A stretch of 64,000 nt of DNA, taken from positions 9,390,316 to 9,454,315 of the forward strand of contig NC_134955.1 of assembly GCF_965638725.1 (NCBI RefSeq), read 5' to 3'. A program made the translations under genes and the position numbers. The notes under the pieces are model-generated. The model ran no database searches. It was not told the origin of the DNA and worked only from the letters and a program-made list of their open reading frames with translations. Shown piece after piece: positions 15,701-27,400 of this stretch (position 1 is the first letter of the stretch; each line of letters begins with the position of its first letter). The stretch is from Aptenodytes patagonicus. Its lineage: Eukaryota; Chordata; Aves; Sphenisciformes; Spheniscidae.

Positions 15701-18700
15701 GGTTATCTATGTAAGGTGGTGCAGAGACAAGTATTGCTTTTTTTAACTGGTCATATTTACTCACAGCTTAGAAAAAAAAGTAAGAGATATTGTGCATAAA
15801 GCTTTCTGGGATTGTCTGGAAGCTCAGCTAAAGGAAGATCCACCGACATATGACCATGCAATTAAACTGTTGGGAGAAATTAAAGAGGTAAGATGATGTG
15901 ATATCAAGGTAACTTACTGAATTTGTGTAGCTGCATTGATATGAATGGGCAAAAGTGGTTGAAGTTTGGCTTTTCATAAAGGACTCCCTTGAACTTTTTC
16001 ATTACTATATCATTGTCTGTGAACATATATAAGTTGTATAACCCCAGAGGAGAAATTTGAATCTAAAAACAAATGCAAAACCGTGTAAGATAAATAAAAG
16101 TTAAGTAATACTAGTTTCATAATTCCAAGCTTTCTTCATGTTATGACAGTGGTATTAGTTACGGAATCAATGAGATGCCCCAACACTGGGCTGACAAAAC
16201 CCAGTACAATAGTCTTAAGTACGATCTGTACTACAGAGCATTTACCACTTAGTAACTTCAGCACCGTGCAGAATGAGGTGAAACACTTGGAGTTGGTGAA
16301 TAGTTGGGTAAAAAAAAAAAAGAAGAAAAAGAGATTCCACTTGTAAAGGGCAATTAGTTTAAATAAAAAGTGGTTCAATAACTGTTTTGATCCTTGTAGT
16401 CTTTGATATGTAGAACTAATGCACTGTTAAAAACTTTCCATTTCAGAATCTCCTGTCCTTCTTGTTGCCTGGTCATACTAGACTGAGAAGCCAGATTACA
16501 GAAGTTCTTGATCTGGATTTGATAAAACAGGAGGCAGAGAATGGCGCCCTTGACATTTCTAAGTTGGTCGAATTTGTTATTGGGATGATGGGGACTCTCT
16601 GTGCTCCAGCTCGAGATGAAGAAATTAAGAAACTGAAAGATATTAATGAAATAGTTCCTCTGTTCAGGTACTGAAATGGTATTTATTAGTCATGTTGAGA
16701 GTCCCTTAAATAGTTTTAGATGGGGGGGGGGGGGGGGGCATTCCAGCAGAGCAACCTGTAAACCTTTGTAGAAAAAAAGAGTGATAGGAAAAGGGATATA
16801 GTTGTGGGTGTGAAGGGGAGAGATGCTCCAGAAGTCTTTAACAAGGACCTTCTTTGTTCTGGTGAACTGGAGTATTTATCTGGCTCCTGCATGTCACTGA
16901 AGGACACTTTCTTAAATGCCAAATGCATATAAGCCTTAAGATAGCAGGTGAATGGTCAGTTCGTATCAGAATTTAATATCGACAGCAGAAGGGGAAAAAA
17001 AGCAAGCAGGAGCATAGGAAAAAGGTATAATTGTTCTCCAACCAGTTCTTCCTGTCCCCCCAATTTGAGCTCTTTTTACCCCCCACCCACTCCCTGTATA
17101 ATATCCTTTCAGTTCTAAAGGGAGTGTACACACCACGTCTGGGAGCACAGAGGCTTCTGCTTTGTCACCATGTTCTCCGTTGAACAGCTCAAGGTCTCAA
17201 TAGTTAGAAGAAATTTTATTAACCTTGTTGTTTTCTAATTTGGTGACCTTCCAAGAGTTCAGGATTGACATGGCAGAAATATTGCCAGCAGGAATTAGGT
17301 TGCTTTGAAATTAAGGTGTTTTTCTTTTTTTTTTTTTCTTTTCTTTTTTTTCCCCCTTGGGTCTGATTATTCACTTCCCACTGAGGCTGGCTTTATAGGC
17401 TGCCAACAGAGATAGTATGCAAGCTTGGAAATCCAGATGTCTTTTTATGTATTCAACATATGATATTGCACATCCTGGGAAATATAATCTATGGAGCTAG
17501 TAAAGTTAATTCCATGGAGGCTTTTTTACAGGAGAGCAAGTTTTATTTCCTACTTGGAAGAGGCACATGCATGCATGTACATGCCTGCTCAAGCTTTCTC
17601 TCTGTCTCATGCCCTTAAATTGTTAAGCACCCTGTTAATGTTTCCCATGCATGTTTTTGCTCTTTCCTTAGACAATCTGTAATAAATCTTGTAAATAGTA
17701 CCTCTTAAACATCCGCAGCCTTGAATAACTTTTTCTGTTTGTTTGTTTAGAGCAATTTTCTCTGTATTAGACCTAATGAAAATGGATATGGCAAACTTCG
17801 CTGTCAGTAGTATTAGGCCAAAATTAATGCAGCAGTCTGCTGAATATGAAAGAAAGAAGTTTCAGGAGTTTCTTGAGAAACAGCCAAGTATGACTTTGTT
17901 CCTTTCTTTCTTCCCCTCTGACCTCCCAGTAAACTGCGTGTCTTTGCTTGTAGATCCTGAAAAGAAATCAGATTTTTTGTTAAGTTCTAGAATTCATGTG
18001 GTAAATGACAGCTTGTGCCCCAAAACTGTGGTTTGAAAAAATCTGTCGGAACAACAGTTCTGCACTTTGTACTCTGGAGTTTAGTTTCATTTCAATACCA
18101 TGTAGGGCATACTTAGCTAGCATCATCTCACCTCCAACTTCCTGTAGCTGTGTGGTGTTTTAATTCTGTTTTAGACGTTCTGCTTAATGCAATAAATGAA
18201 ATGCATGTCAATAACTGATATCATGGGTATTAGCAATAGTAACTAATGGGATTGTTTGGAAACTATTGGTGGAAAAACCTAACTTTGAAAAGGAATTTTC
18301 TTAACCAGCTTTTTTTTTTCCCTGCTCTTCCAGATTCTTTAGACCTTGTCACAAGGTGGTTACAAGAAGCAGCAGATGACCTTGCAAAGCTGAGATGTAA
18401 AATGTTGCCTCCCCACTGTAGTGGTGATGGTGCCACTGGTGGAGCTTCCGCCTTGTGCTCCACTGCTGTACAAAATCAGGCCTATCTGAAGCTCCTAAAG
18501 TGGGATCATGTAAACAGGCCTTTTCCAGAAGTAGGTATTTAACAGAAAAATTGATTTCTGTGCTTGTTCTGCTTTTCTGTTTCTGGGATGTAACAGGAGG
18601 TGTTTGGTTTTGTAGCCTTGCAACAAGTACAATACTAAAACATTATCTCTTGATTGAGAGCTCTTGTAGCTCTTCTAATAGGTACTTCTTTTTCAGTATT

Positions 18701-20380
18701 GAAACATACTTAGTTGGAAAAGAGGAGTTAATTCTTTTCATTTTGTTCCTGTTACTCACCTGCTGAGCATGTGTTGCTCTTTTCTGTGTCTTTGTCTTAT
18801 CTTCACTGCTGTGAATAGGTAGGCACCACAGTGTCACTTCACAGCCCAGCATTCTGACTTCATTCCGTGCTGCCTTCCTCATTCTTTGCAGACAGTGCTG
18901 ATGGACCAGACCCGCTTTCAGGAAATACAGCTGGAGCTGGAGCAGCTCCTCTTGACTGGGACTGTCCTTCTGGTCACGTTCAGTGCAGCAGGCTCGGCAC
19001 TCGTTGATATGCCTGGGTTTGCTGAGAAAATCAAAACCATTGTCAAGGTGCTGCTGACAGGAATGCATCTTCCGTGAGTATTGAATAATCCTGGTCACAC
19101 AGAGGCAGGTGTAGTTCTGTTTTCACTCGAGTAAATAATCAGTTTAAGCTTCTCTCTGGCTGTGGACTGCAGAACGTGTAGAGGAAGGGATGAGGGCTTT
19201 TTATGAGCCCAGGCTGACAATTTTTATTCAGCTTACTCAGACAGAACCGTCTTTTCTTGCTCTGTTCTTTTCCGATACGTACATGCTCCTTTCTTCAGAG
19301 TATGTTTTTCATGATGCCTCGTTGGCACATGAGAGTGCAAGCAGCTAACCATGCTTACAGTTTGGGCCAGGCTCCCTTGAGAATTTGTGTGGTACGGTAA
19401 GCAAGCAGCTTACCGTATTTACATTTAGATTTAGAATGATTGCTGTGCACATTCTGGGTTGATAACAGTTTTTTGCATTAGTCAGAGCTGTCTGTGTAGG
19501 CAGAAAGTCGGCTCTTACTTGTATGGATTGTTCAGGCTGGAAATCGTTAATGCTATCCTACCTCCTTGTTTTATACCTCAACTTTATTTTTCATATATAT
19601 AAAATGTATTATTCTTTATAGTTCTGGCTTTATCTGGATTACGCGTCTTCCATTACATTTGATAAATAAGGCAACTATAATTGGATAGTTTCTCTTTAAA
19701 AGGTGGGAAAAAAGTGAATAACTAATATAGCTAAGTAATGCTCTACTCCACATTCTCTAGCTCCTTTAACCTGCAGGAATCTTTGGCCACCATCGGTGAA
19801 AAGGTGTGTGCTGAAGTTAACAGCTGCCTTTCCCAGCATGGGTTTGCACCATTCTCAGCTGAGAGAGAGACTGGACTTAAAGGACAAATCCAAGCAGCGG
19901 CCAATCCGGATAACACCATATCCAAGCTAATAGGTATGCTTTGACGAAAATGCTCTCTTCTCGAGTGACCGCTCGTCTGTCTTTGTAAAACTGTTGGTGG
20001 CATGTCATGGCGTGGTTTCTCATTTAATGTTTCAACCACTTGTTTACTATGTTGAGGCTTTCTGTATTTTACATGAGATTACGCTATTTCTAATCGACTG
20101 TCTCTTTTGAAAACAAACCAAACCCCTTGGTCCAATTTTTCCAGATTCTCGAATTGAAAAGTTTCTGGAGAATTATCTTGCATCTAGTCACCAGAAATCG
20201 TTACCTGCTATTCCTGGAGGATTAGGCCCTATTCAAAGAGAGCTGGAAGAGATTGCTGTCAAGTATGTTCGTCTTGTCAACTACAACAAAATGGTCTTCA
20301 GCCCTTACTATGATGCAGTCCTTGGCAAAATACTGACTAAGGGAGAATCCCAACTTGTAGGGAAGTCAGAAGAATCATAA
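9587..20380 (+). CDS. TCP11L1: TCP11L1, T-complex 11-like protein 1 (complete)
   Basis: Nine coding exons join in frame to a 517-residue protein: 9587-9740, 12526-12658, 15767-15887, 16447-16667, 17751-17887, 18334-18530, 18892-19073, 19761-19933 and 20145-20380. Human TCP11L1 is 509 residues. The start ATG has A at -3 and opens [14 protein letters not shown], close to human MSENLDKS. The first 50 or so residues are polar and low in conservation; from about residue 55 the TCP11 family domain runs almost to the end. Conserved blocks include [79 protein letters not shown] and [16 protein letters not shown]. The family is helical; its founder TCP11 is linked to sperm function, while the biochemical role of TCP11L1 is not established. 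The gene starts in a CpG island, suggesting broad expression. Confidence 0.95.
9741..12525 (+). other. TCP11L1 intron between coding exons 1 and 2
   Basis: This 2.8-kb intron has a 16-base A tract at 9761-9776. No exon, RNA gene or repeat family was recognised. Confidence 0.8.
12526..12658 (+). CDS. TCP11L1: TCP11L1 coding exon (residues 52-95)
   Basis: The acceptor is TTGCAG and the donor is GTAAGA. The exon encodes [18 protein letters not shown] through the highly conserved [20 protein letters not shown], the start of the TCP11 domain. Confidence 0.94.
12659..15766 (+). other. TCP11L1 intron between coding exons 2 and 3
   Basis: This 3.1-kb intron has an A run near 14547 and a short TG repeat at about 14889-14902. 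Nothing else was recognised. Confidence 0.8.
15767..15887 (+). CDS. TCP11L1: TCP11L1 coding exon (residues 96-136)
   Basis: The acceptor is ACTCACAG and the donor is GTAAGA. The exon encodes [19 protein letters not shown] through [13 protein letters not shown]. Confidence 0.94.
16447..16667 (+). CDS. TCP11L1: TCP11L1 coding exon (residues 137-209)
   Basis: The acceptor is CATTTCAG and the donor is GTACTG. The exon encodes [20 protein letters not shown] through [12 protein letters not shown], the most conserved core of the family domain. A 17-base G run starts 55 bases after the exon end. Confidence 0.94.
16668..17750 (+). other. TCP11L1 intron with a 17-base G run
   Basis: This 1.1-kb intron contains G17 at 16722-16738 and a T-rich tract near 17322-17352. 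No exon was recognised. Confidence 0.8.
17751..17887 (+). CDS. TCP11L1: TCP11L1 coding exon (residues 210-255)
   Basis: The acceptor is TTGTTTAG and the donor is GTATGA. The exon encodes [18 protein letters not shown] through [11 protein letters not shown]. Confidence 0.94.
18334..18530 (+). CDS. TCP11L1: TCP11L1 coding exon (residues 256-321)
   Basis: The acceptor is a strong pyrimidine tract ending TTCCAG and the donor is GTAGGT. The exon encodes [18 protein letters not shown], then a variable Gly/Ala-rich stretch ([10 protein letters not shown]), then [16 protein letters not shown]. Confidence 0.93.
18892..19073 (+). CDS. TCP11L1: TCP11L1 coding exon (residues 322-381)
   Basis: The acceptor is TTTGCAG and the donor is GTGAGT. 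The exon encodes [18 protein letters not shown] through [10 protein letters not shown]. Confidence 0.94.
19761..19933 (+). CDS. TCP11L1: TCP11L1 coding exon (residues 382-439)
   Basis: The acceptor is TTCTCTAG and the donor is GTATGC. The exon encodes [19 protein letters not shown] through [10 protein letters not shown]. Confidence 0.94.
20145..20380 (+). CDS. TCP11L1: TCP11L1 last coding exon (residues 440-517)
   Basis: The acceptor is TTTTTCCAG. The exon encodes [18 protein letters not shown] through [15 protein letters not shown] and ends KSEES, then TAA at 20378-20380. The C-terminus runs several residues longer than the remembered human one. Confidence 0.94.
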
Positions 20381-23300
20381 AACCAGTTTGTATGCTACCA
20401 ATACGGTATTGTCAGCGATTTTAAAAAATTGCACTAATATTTGTCTAGGAAAACAGCTTTCCATGTAAATACTGGTTCCTTTTAATTCACGAGTGGTGAT
20501 TGATGAGGAAAATAGATGAGATGCAAAAGGGGTTCTGAAGTAAATGATGAAAGAGAGATGCATTTTTAATGTAAGTATGCAACCTGGGGGGGGATGTCTT
20601 GGTAGTTTTCTGGCTGCAATTTTTAGATTTTTGAGCTGATGCTAGGTAGGACAAGTGTAAGAACCAAACTTGGTAGTTAAGTAAATAAGTGGCTCATTTT
20701 AGGGCATTTTACTCTAATTTACCGTGAATTTAGTTTGACTAATCCAGAGTAGATTAGCAATGGTCCTTTCCAGAAGGGGTGATTTGGCTTTAAAAAAAAA
20801 AATCTTACTTTAAAGACTTAGGAAGAAAGCTAAAATTCTAGATAAGAGAAACTTTAACAGGCAAAAAACAAAGCCAAACAGCACTTTATTGTAACATTAT
20901 GGTTAGTATGGTAGGCTACTAGTTTTTTCTGCATTTTACTGCATTTTTAATAGCCTTTTTTTGCTGTTTATCTGCAGATGTTACAAAACACATAATATAT
21001 TTTTGTAGCAAATTTTCTGGTTATTGGGTAACTGTCCTCTGCTATGTACAGTACTTACAAAGGTGGCAATCTTATAGATTGCAGCTGTATTTATCTCTTG
21101 TAAAGAGTTCAGAAGGGCAGAGCTAAAACATTTTGATAAAAGTGGCATTTCTTACCTTTTTTTTGCTAGTAGTTTACTCCTTTTTATGTGAAATACTAAT
21201 TTTAAAGTAAATCTTTGTCATTTTCAGAAGGTGGGTTTAAAGTGTGTGAAACTTTAGGCTGAAAATTTTACTTGTTTTTTAAAACTACAACTGGAGATGA
21301 TTGCATATTCAATCATGTCTTCAAAAATATCCAGGAAGTGCAGAGCACTATCGGAAGTAGAAGTGATTTTAACGTACTGTGAGGAGTGAATGGTTTAATG
21401 TTAGTTTGCATATACAGGGAATATTTTCAGTAGAAGATTTTTTTCACTTTGTAGAGGCGTACTTGAAACTTAAAATATTTGTAGGTCTTGAATTTAATTA
21501 GCTACATGTTGTATAGATGAGTGTTCACAGAAGAGCTCGATGATCTTACAGCCTTGTTGCAATTTCAGACTCAGCTAGGAGGTAAGTACATTTGAAATTT
21601 TCCTCTAGTTGAGCACAACGCTGTATTACAGTAATCAAAATTTGATGATTTTGAAAGCAAAGTTCATAGTTATAAACAGTGTGTCCCAAGTACTAGACTA
21701 TCCAAAATAGAATGTGTTGTCGTCTTTAAAAAAAAACCAACAGGTTACGTAAAATAAATCAAGGGCCCTTTTATTGCTAACATCCAGGTTCATTCTATTA
21801 TTTTGGTTGACTAATAGATTAATAAAACTTCTCAAAGGAAGCACTTGATTATGAATCAGTGTTGATGCTTCCCTTTTCTGTTTTCCTTTAAATGTCAGTG
21901 TGGCTATAGCTGCACTAACTTTGAGTTTGGAGGAAGGTGGGATAAGTAAGACCTTTTATTCTGTATTAGCCTATGCAACTATAAAATAAATCTTCTCATT
22001 CATTACAAACCCCCTTCCCCAAGGGAAAAAACCCCACCAAAACCCTGGAAGAGATCACCAGCTCAGACAAGTGATTTTTCTCTCGGCTAAGTGTACTCAG
22101 ATAGTAAAATGGATGTCTCTCTCTGAATCTTTCTTTGATAACTCAAAAATGAGTAGGTTGGTTAGTCAGAAAAAAAGTTCCCAGTAGGTTTTTGGTGTGG
22201 TCTATTTAATTGTTTGAATCAGCAAAGGATACTACAGAGGTCTTCAAGATTGCTGCATCTGCTTACTGTACTTTGTTATTAGTGCAGGAGCCACCTCAAA
22301 ATACAGCCTATAGCTCTGCAGCTCCAAAAAATTAATTCAGTAGTCTGCGTAACAAGAGAGCTACCAGAAACATTATTGCTAGAGATAGGAAAAAAAAAAA
22401 CCAAACCCAAGACAAAGCTGTGGTCGTTTTTGTTAAATGAGAGTTGCAGAAGTTATAAATTGCTGCTGTTATTTTATATTTTAGTATTGCCTAGAAGCTG
22501 CCTTTAAAGGCCCCTGTGAACTATGCATACTACAAAAATTTAGATGCTGTAGGGGATGATCTCAAGGATGTGGGGAAGAACAACATCATGGGGAAACAAC
22601 ACACTTGGAAAAGGCTTTGAAAAGTATGGGAGTGATGCCAGAATGAATGGGACTGCATTATCAACAGATAAAATTTGTACTTGCTTAATCTAGGAGATGG
22701 CTGCTCCCAGTTCTGGAATTCAGGGTCCGGATGTCCGTGACGGCCAACTCCTGCTTACTCTGACATTGAAGCATGGATTGTCCTGCCACTAGTGCATGCG
22801 TAGTGCTCACAGGGTTGACACAGTAAGTCCCATCTCTCCTCGCAGTAGGGGTTTGATTCCCAAGGCTTCACGTAGAAAAAAGCGCAGTACCCGCATCTGG
22901 CTGGGATCTCACCTTTGGGGGGTACACGCTGTGGGAAGGAGTGCCTCCGTGGGTGGGTGCTGTAGGCCTTTCAGCAGTAAAGATCTGAAGAGACTGTGAT
23001 AAGTGCCCACAAGTGCAAGTCATGTTAGTGATTTTCCCGGGTTGTTTTTTTAATGCTGGTGGTTGACAAATAGTTTCTCTACATCCTCTTTAAAAGAAAC
23101 AGGGAGATACAATTAAGTGGCAAAGCAAAACAGAAATTCTAGGATTGATAAGGCCAGACCCTACCTCCACGTGAACATTTATGTGGTTACACATACGCTG
23201 TTTCACCTTTTAGTCTGGTAGATACAGCACTGGCCTACAGTCATCTATACTGCTGGCGGCGGGAATGTTTTTCAAGTTGTCCGAGTATCTGAAGTTCCTG

Positions 23301-23785
23301 TGGTCCGGGGCGAGGGGTTTCTTACGGTCTTATCAGAGTGCAATTCTGAGTAGTCAGTGGCAAGTTAAAATCTAAAGTATGCATAGAAACTGCTTCGAAA
23401 GTTCATACAGTGTTTTCGTTAGCTTGTTTGAAAATAACAGGTTAAACTATGTAGCTAATATATTAACATTTAGCTTTGTACATTAAGTAAAAGTGGAAGA
23501 CCAATGCAGTTATCCAGGAACAGATTGTGTTAGCTAGTACTCCTGGACAATCCACATTAGATATATGTACCGAGTTTGTCTTACGATGCTGTCTTCTTTA
23601 AACAGTCATGGAATTACAAGCAAAAGTATACTGTATCCTCTAGAAAAATGGAAAAAAAGCTAATTCTAATATGTATGCTCTGATCAATTTCCTGTGATGG
23701 TCTTATTAACATCGCTTTTGAAGTGGCTGAGTAATATTTAAGAAGTAACTTGTTGTGTTTGAATAAAACCAGAATGAGGCATGAT
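20381..23785 (+). other. TCP11L1: TCP11L1 3' UTR, probably up to about 3.4 kb
   Basis: AT-rich sequence follows the stop codon with no other recognisable gene. AATAAA hexamers occur at 21753, 21821, 21985 and 23762, so alternative polyadenylation is likely. Which signals are used cannot be told from sequence alone. The longest form would end against the CSTF3 3' end. Confidence 0.6.
23762..23767 (+). terminator. TCP11L1: Distal candidate poly(A) signal of TCP11L1
   Basis: AATAAA is followed within 40 bases by a T-rich stretch (23799-23822) that could act as the downstream element. Upstream alternatives lie at 21753, 21821 and 21985. Confidence 0.5.
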
Positions 23786-24255
23786 GTTATGGATATCCTT
23801 TTATTTTAAAGGAATGTTTTTTTCCATTTTCAACTACAAAACAGATTCCATACATTCTGCCATAAATAAAAACGAACAATAAGGCAGGAACACTACATGA
23901 ACAAACTGAGAACAACTGTTTTCCAGAAAATGTGAATTAAAAATGCTTCACAAGTATAAGCCATCCAGTTTTTAAAATAAAACTGTTGAAAACCCACAAG
24001 ATTTCAAGTGGTAGATGTGAACAGCCTTGAAGAACAAAATGCAGTTTTGACAACCTAGTTTCGTTCAGAACACATTCTAAGGTTGTTCTGGCTGTTTTTG
24101 GATCAAGAACCATATGGGAGAAGAGGCACCACAGTAACAAAACCATTTTCAAGATTTTTTTTGTTTGCAGCTGTCCCTTTTAAATGCTTGACTTTTAAGA
24201 GACTGATGGACTCAATGCAAGTCTTTGTCTATCACAGTAGAACTCCAAACTTGTT
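23785..24255 (-). other. CSTF3: CSTF3 3' UTR
   Basis: About 470 bases of AT-rich sequence lie between the CSTF3 stop codon and its nearest good poly(A) signal. Open frames here are short and were not recognised. Confidence 0.7.
23800..23805 (-). terminator. CSTF3: Candidate poly(A) signal of CSTF3
   Basis: TTTATT on the plus strand is AATAAA on the minus strand, about 450 bases after the CSTF3 stop codon. The minus strand then reads GGTTTTATTC, a U-rich downstream element. Cleavage would fall near 23775-23790. Confidence 0.65.
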
Positions 24256-24458
24256 TCACCGGATTCTCTTTTGCTGTCGTGCTCTGTAAATGTCGTGTAC
24301 AGGGGGAACTACAGATCCTTTCTCCTCATCGTCGTCAGAATCTTCATGTGGTCTCTTAACAGCCTTATTGAGCATAGCGTTATTTTCCACAGGTCCATTG
24401 CCTTCCACAGCTATTTCAGGTAGGCCTCCGGTAATTATTCGTACAGCTTCATCAACAG
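24256..24458 (-). CDS. CSTF3: CSTF3 last coding exon (residues 651-717)
   Basis: The exon encodes [19 protein letters not shown] through [12 protein letters not shown], then TGA (plus-strand TCA at 24256-24258). The C-terminal part binds partner CstF subunits in the family. The minus-strand acceptor is TTTCTAAAG. Confidence 0.95.
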
Positions 24459-27400
24459 CTTTAGAAAGAGAAAAAGATTAAATTAATTTGTGAAACTAAA
24501 TTCCCTGATTAGAAATAAGCATGCAAACAGGGACACCAAGATAGATACATTGTGGAGATTTCTGGAACATGAGACGCTTTCCTACCCTATTCTCCTACAA
24601 ATGTTAAGAATTAAGTCTCGACTGTCTAAAACTCCGAGCTATGGCAAACACTAATTATAAAGTAAATGCTGCTGCTTCAGCTTGAGACCTCCCTTTACAC
24701 GAGCACCGAGGTCATTTGCAAGCTTAATAAAACAGGAAAGCCGGTTGGGGAGACAGTATAGCTAGTTCGTGATTCATCAGAAAGTATGCATAGCAAGTCA
24801 GTTTCTGCTTATCAACAGAGAAAACTGCAAAAATACCATGTAGATTTTTCACAATGTTTTATTTTCATTCTAAAAGAAATTAAATCCTAGCTTGCTTTCT
24901 CTCTGATCATTTGCTCCTTAAACTAACAGGGGGTGCAACGTAGCATACTATCATCTGCCGTAGTTTACGTGAAGCCTGGAGTATGGATCTGTCCTGTTTT
25001 TATATTTCAGAACTCTACCTTCTTTGTAGGAGCTCAGAAAACACTGCTCTTGAATTGTTCTCAAGCACTGCAACAATGTGCATTCAGAGTTATGCCTACC
25101 GATGAACTTACCGTACTGCAAATTTGTAATTTAATGTTACAGTGCTGCTAGAAATAACGCCTTGCTTCTTTTCAAGGATATTCTGAAAATGTTCATTTCT
25201 TTGTTTTAACGGTTACCACCAAAATGTTATTGAAGTAGCAGCTGGTGATTTCCAGCTTTTTAACTTTTTGTTGATCTCCCCACGGTTAAACGTACAAACA
25301 TCTCTATGTAGATTGCAACCTACAAAGGCAGCCAATTCAACAGTATACTCTTAAATAATAATTACACATCTGTAAATGAGGTCTGGATTTTAGACAGCCA
25401 TATCCATATGTAAAACAAAGTCATATGCAGCACTATCACAGGCTCCAGAGAAAACAAATAACTTACTGTCTGGCAGTTTGCATCTTCTAAATATCTCCAT
25501 GAGCTCATCCACTTGAACAAAGGGACCCTGATTTGTTACCCCAAAAAAAAAAGATTAGAAGATTATTTTCAATAGAGTGAGACATACTGTGGTTGTGTCA
25601 GAACAGAATCTCTACAACTTTTTGCAGTTCTCAGAATTCATTAAAACAAACCTGAAAACAGACAGGAGGTGGCAGGAGCTTCATGAGAACTACAGCTGCT
25701 GGTGGAACAGGAAATACACCGCCTGGGACAGGATGTAAACCTGGAGCTGCGGGAAGAAAAAGTGCATGAAGCCAGTGCAAGACAGCTAGACTTGAATTGC
25801 TTTTGCAGCATTATTATTTGATGCAAATAATTACTACCCTGTCACTTTTGCCTCTGCTCATTACATATTGTTTAGTCAGCAATCTGAAGTCTATGAGCAG
25901 TGTGTATAACAGCTTATTACCATTTACCAGACCCCAAACTACTTGTACTTACGTCCGTGTGACCTTAGTATTAAGTAAAATATATATGCCTTTAGCAATC
26001 CAATTAAATAACAGCCTAAAATCTAAGTACATGTTTAGATGACTGAAGGCTAGGAAAGCCTCTGTGATTAGGTTTGCTAAACACACAGGTTAATAGCTTG
26101 CCGCCAGGTGAAATATAACCACTTCCGACTGAACATCTGACTTACGTGCCAAGTGTCTTGGCTGAAATGGAATCATTTGTTGAGTGTCCGGTTTTGGATA
26201 TTCAGGTTTTCTGTCTACTTCATCTTTGAGAACAGGCACGATGGAAGGTGCAACCACAGGGTCTGGAATTATAGCTGCCAGCTTGGCACGGGAGACGTCC
26301 TGCGAAAGCCAATTAGAGAGCACTGAACTTGGCAGGATCACATTGCTTGTTCAAATTACAGAACAAAACATCTCTCTAGACCAGTCGCTTATTCTCACTG
26401 TGTCGTCATTATAATTTCAGATATCCTCTTAGAAGACCATCTGGGCAAAGCTTGCATGTTTTCATCAAGCATTTTGGTCCTACAGTGTCCCAGCTGGGAG
26501 TGGAAACGCTTGTTTTTGTTCCCGAATGGGACCGTATTTGTCATTTTTGAGTGGCTCCTTTTTTTAGGTTAAAAAGATTTAGGTGAACAGGTGCAGACCA
26601 CTAGGGCTTCACAACTATCATTTCCCCCTCATTTCATTCCCTAGATTGCATTAGCTGGAAAAGAAATAAAGCATAAGGCAGGCAGCAGGCATGCAAAGCA
26701 TCAGTTCAAACAGGATTACATTTTGGCATGTTAAAAGCAACAGAAATCTGCCCAAGGGCTGAATCATCTTAGGTACACACCACCTCGCGTGCGTTTATCA
26801 AGATGTACTCTCTTGTAAGCACACCTGTAACTTCAAAATAACTTTGTCCCGATTACGTTAAAAGTATTCAGTGGCTGAATGTGAGTCTTATTTCCACCTA
26901 TCGCGTTATTTTACAACTGTGTGAAGACCAACAATTCGGCTGCTTTGCTAACTTTGATGACTTCTGTATTTTTCAAAAATTACTTCTCTGTGTAAGAAAT
27001 AAATGGAAGCTGAGGCACTATTTTTGAGACATGAATTGAAGGCTCTCTTCCTGTTCATGCAAATGGGAAACAGCAGTTCCTCCAACAGAGCTGCTTCTGC
27101 TTCTCTGGCAGCCTATTTTACACCACGCTTAAAAAACAAAACAAAACAAAACAAAACATTTTGTTCTGTTCTAATGGTTTTCCAAAGTGTTACGGCCTTC
27201 CACATGACTAAAATAGTAGTTAAAATACATGTGGTCAGAAACGAGATGGGAGACCACCAGATACAGGTGTCTGGCCTAGACTTTAAATTCCGAATAGCAG
27301 CGCCAAAGCACTTTAAGCCATAATAAACAACTGAAAAAAACCCAGGCAGCCACTGATCTCTACAGATAGTTTTCCTCAGCCATTTGCAGCGATCATTGGG

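Larger units (their letters stand above)
17888..20144 (+). other. TCP11L1 introns 17888-18333, 18531-18891, 19074-19760 and 19934-20144
   Basis: These short introns separate the last coding exons. Apart from splice signals and the exons listed separately, nothing was recognised in them. Confidence 0.8.
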
